NCBI RefSeq assembly: GCF_021533215.1
Contig: NZ_JAJNKA010000006.1
Coordinates: 352,447-416,446, forward strand
Direction: 5' to 3'
DNA from: Portibacter lacus
GTDB lineage: Bacteria; Bacteroidota; Bacteroidia; Chitinophagales; Saprospiraceae
DNA length: 64,000 bases
Shown: positions 62,877 to 64,000 of the stretch, in pieces
How positions within the stretch are numbered: the stretch's first letter is position 1
How the letters are laid out: every line of letters starts with the position of its first letter
Made by a program: the position numbers and the translations under genes
Notes under the pieces: model-generated
What the model saw: only the letters and a program-made list of their open reading frames with translations
Told to the model about the DNA's origin: nothing
Database searches by the model: none

Positions 62877-64000
62877 AGCACCAATGGACCTCGTACTTCA
62901 GTACGAGATTTTCAAGTGAATATGTAAGTTTTTTACCAAGGTACAGCGTACCGATTTTGTTTGTAACAAACTCAGGAGAAAAAATCAAAGGTACAGCGTA
63001 CCGGCATTGTTAGAATGTATTACAGCTACTTAGCTTAGACCATAAGCTCTGCAATCCTAGCATACGCTCTCATCCTTTCTCGGCTTACAGATCTAATACA
63101 ACACAAAAGGTAAAGACATAGGACTTCGGTATTTATTCCGCTTTTTTCGAATTAAAATGGCTAAGTAGTCCCTTCAAATTTCAGGAAAGTGTAAATCAGA
63201 AGATTAAAGTGTTGAGATTAGGCTATAGAGAATTGTTTGTTTAGATGTCGGGCTTACCTGTCCATTTTAATAAAGCATCATTAAAGTTAAGCTACCATAG
63301 GACCTTGGACTTTAGTCCGAGAAAAAACGAGCATTTTACCAGTCCAATAGCTCTGCAATCCTAGCTAGTGCTCATTTCCTTTCTCGGCTTACAGATCTAA
63401 TACAATACAAAAGGTAATGACATAAGACCTCGGTATTTATTCCGCTTTTTTCGAATTAAAATGGCTAAGTAGTCCCTCCAAATTTGAGGAAAGTGTAAAT
63501 CAGAAGATTAAAGTGTTGAGAATAGGCTATAGAGAATTGTTTGTTTAGATGTCGGGCTTACCTGTCCATTTTAATAAAGCATCATTGATATCGTAGCACC
63601 AATGGACCTCGTACTTCAGTACGAGATTTTCAAGTGAATATGTAAGTTTATTACCAAGGTACAGCGTACCGATTTTATTTGTAACAATCTCAAGAGAAAA
63701 AATCAAAGGTGCAGCTCACCGGCATTGTTAGAATGTATTACAGCTACTTAGCTTAGACCATAAGCTCTGCAATCCTAGCATACGCTCACGGCCTTGCTCG
63801 GCTTACAGATCTAAAATAACACAAAAGGTAATGACATAGGACTTCGGTATTTATTCCGCTTTTTTCGAATTAAAATGGCTAAGTAGTCCCTCCAAATTTG
63901 AGGAAAGTGTAAATCAGAAGATTAAAGTGTTGAGAATAGGCTATAGAGAATTGTTTGTTTAGATGTCGGGCTTACCTGTCCATTTTAATAAAGCATCATT
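62877..64000. repeat. three tandem non-coding repeat units (~414, ~304, ~414 bp)
   Basis: Each unit ends with the same roughly 220-base block (from about CTCGGCTTACAGATCTAA to AAAGCATCATT) at 63282, 63586 and 64000. Units 1 and 3 (from 62877 and 63595) start with AGCACCAATGGACC and carry hairpins; unit 2 lacks most of this front. Hairpins: CTCGTACTTCAGTACGAG at 62890 and 63608 against CTTGGACTTTAGTCCGAG at 63304; GGTACAGCGTACC at 62940, 62990 and 63658 against GGTGCAGCTCACC at 63708. No protein is evident. The array may continue beyond the window. Confidence 0.85.

Noticed and set aside
62877..64000. Right-end tandem repeats as a CRISPR array
   Set aside because: Units are 300-414 bases with hairpins and near-identical bodies, not short repeats with unique spacers, and no cas genes are present.

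Overview
This window is a stretch of chromosome from a Bacteroidota bacterium, probably marine or another user of algal polysaccharides. The evidence is low G+C, TAnnTTTG-type promoter elements, A/T-rich leaders before start codons, lipoproteins with Bacteroidota-style signal peptides, two proteins with C-terminal type IX secretion (T9SS) sorting domains, a TonB-dependent receptor, DUF1573-YajC and dapB-dnaG gene pairs, bacillithiol synthesis (bshC) and a sulfatase/fuconate catabolic operon. No tRNA, rRNA, CRISPR array or recognisable transposase was seen by eye.

Layout. 1-2850 (minus): a partial O-antigen-ligase-like membrane protein and a transglutaminase-like protein. 2948-4702 (plus): a lipoprotein with a conserved front, a Gly/Pro/Asp linker and a papain/C39-like C-terminal domain, followed by a small secreted protein; this looks like an effector-immunity pair. 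5222-14160 (minus) is an accessory island of surface proteins, several of them broken: an XRE regulator fused onto a truncated subtilase, a lipoprotein, a beta-barrel with a damaged N-terminus, three tandem paralogous lipoproteins (one intact, two decayed), an intact T9SS lipase-like protein and an S74 tail-fibre-chaperone protein split by an in-frame TAA. Two copies of a roughly 0.5-kb non-coding direct repeat lie upstream of minus-strand genes in this island, and a stem in the repeat has changed in a compensatory way between copies.

14190-36600 is mostly core genome: yajC, DUF1573, aroK, a membrane subtilase, trxB, fbaA, an OmpR/PhoB-type response regulator divergent from a beta-helix lipoprotein and TonB receptor pair, an aldo/keto reductase, dapB-dnaG divergent from accD, bshC, an outer-membrane barrel, engB, a PlsB-like acyltransferase, a DEDDh exonuclease and a DUF4412-type secreted protein.

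36788-48481 is catabolic: a 1230-residue secreted ThuA/sorbosone-dehydrogenase/PKD/CBM/PA14 protein, then a tight operon of SSS symporter, sulfatase, Gfo/Idh/MocA oxidoreductase, beta-propeller glycosidase-like lipoprotein and L-fuconate dehydratase, followed by a TetR regulator. Together they suggest use of a sulfated, fucose-containing glycan, although no fucosidase is present here.

48490-62717 is mixed: an S33 peptidase, a membrane protein-XRE-GNAT operon, a 654-residue orphan, MarC, a four-gene operon (ABA4-like protein, 7TM protein, LytS-type kinase, LytTR regulator), a 2OG-Fe(II) oxygenase, a SnoaL-like protein, a WYL regulator, OsmC and a tandem intradiol-dioxygenase-like lipoprotein. 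62877-64000 holds three tandem copies of a non-coding repeat with short hairpins whose arms covary; related palindromes occur at 14188, 14290 and 19674.
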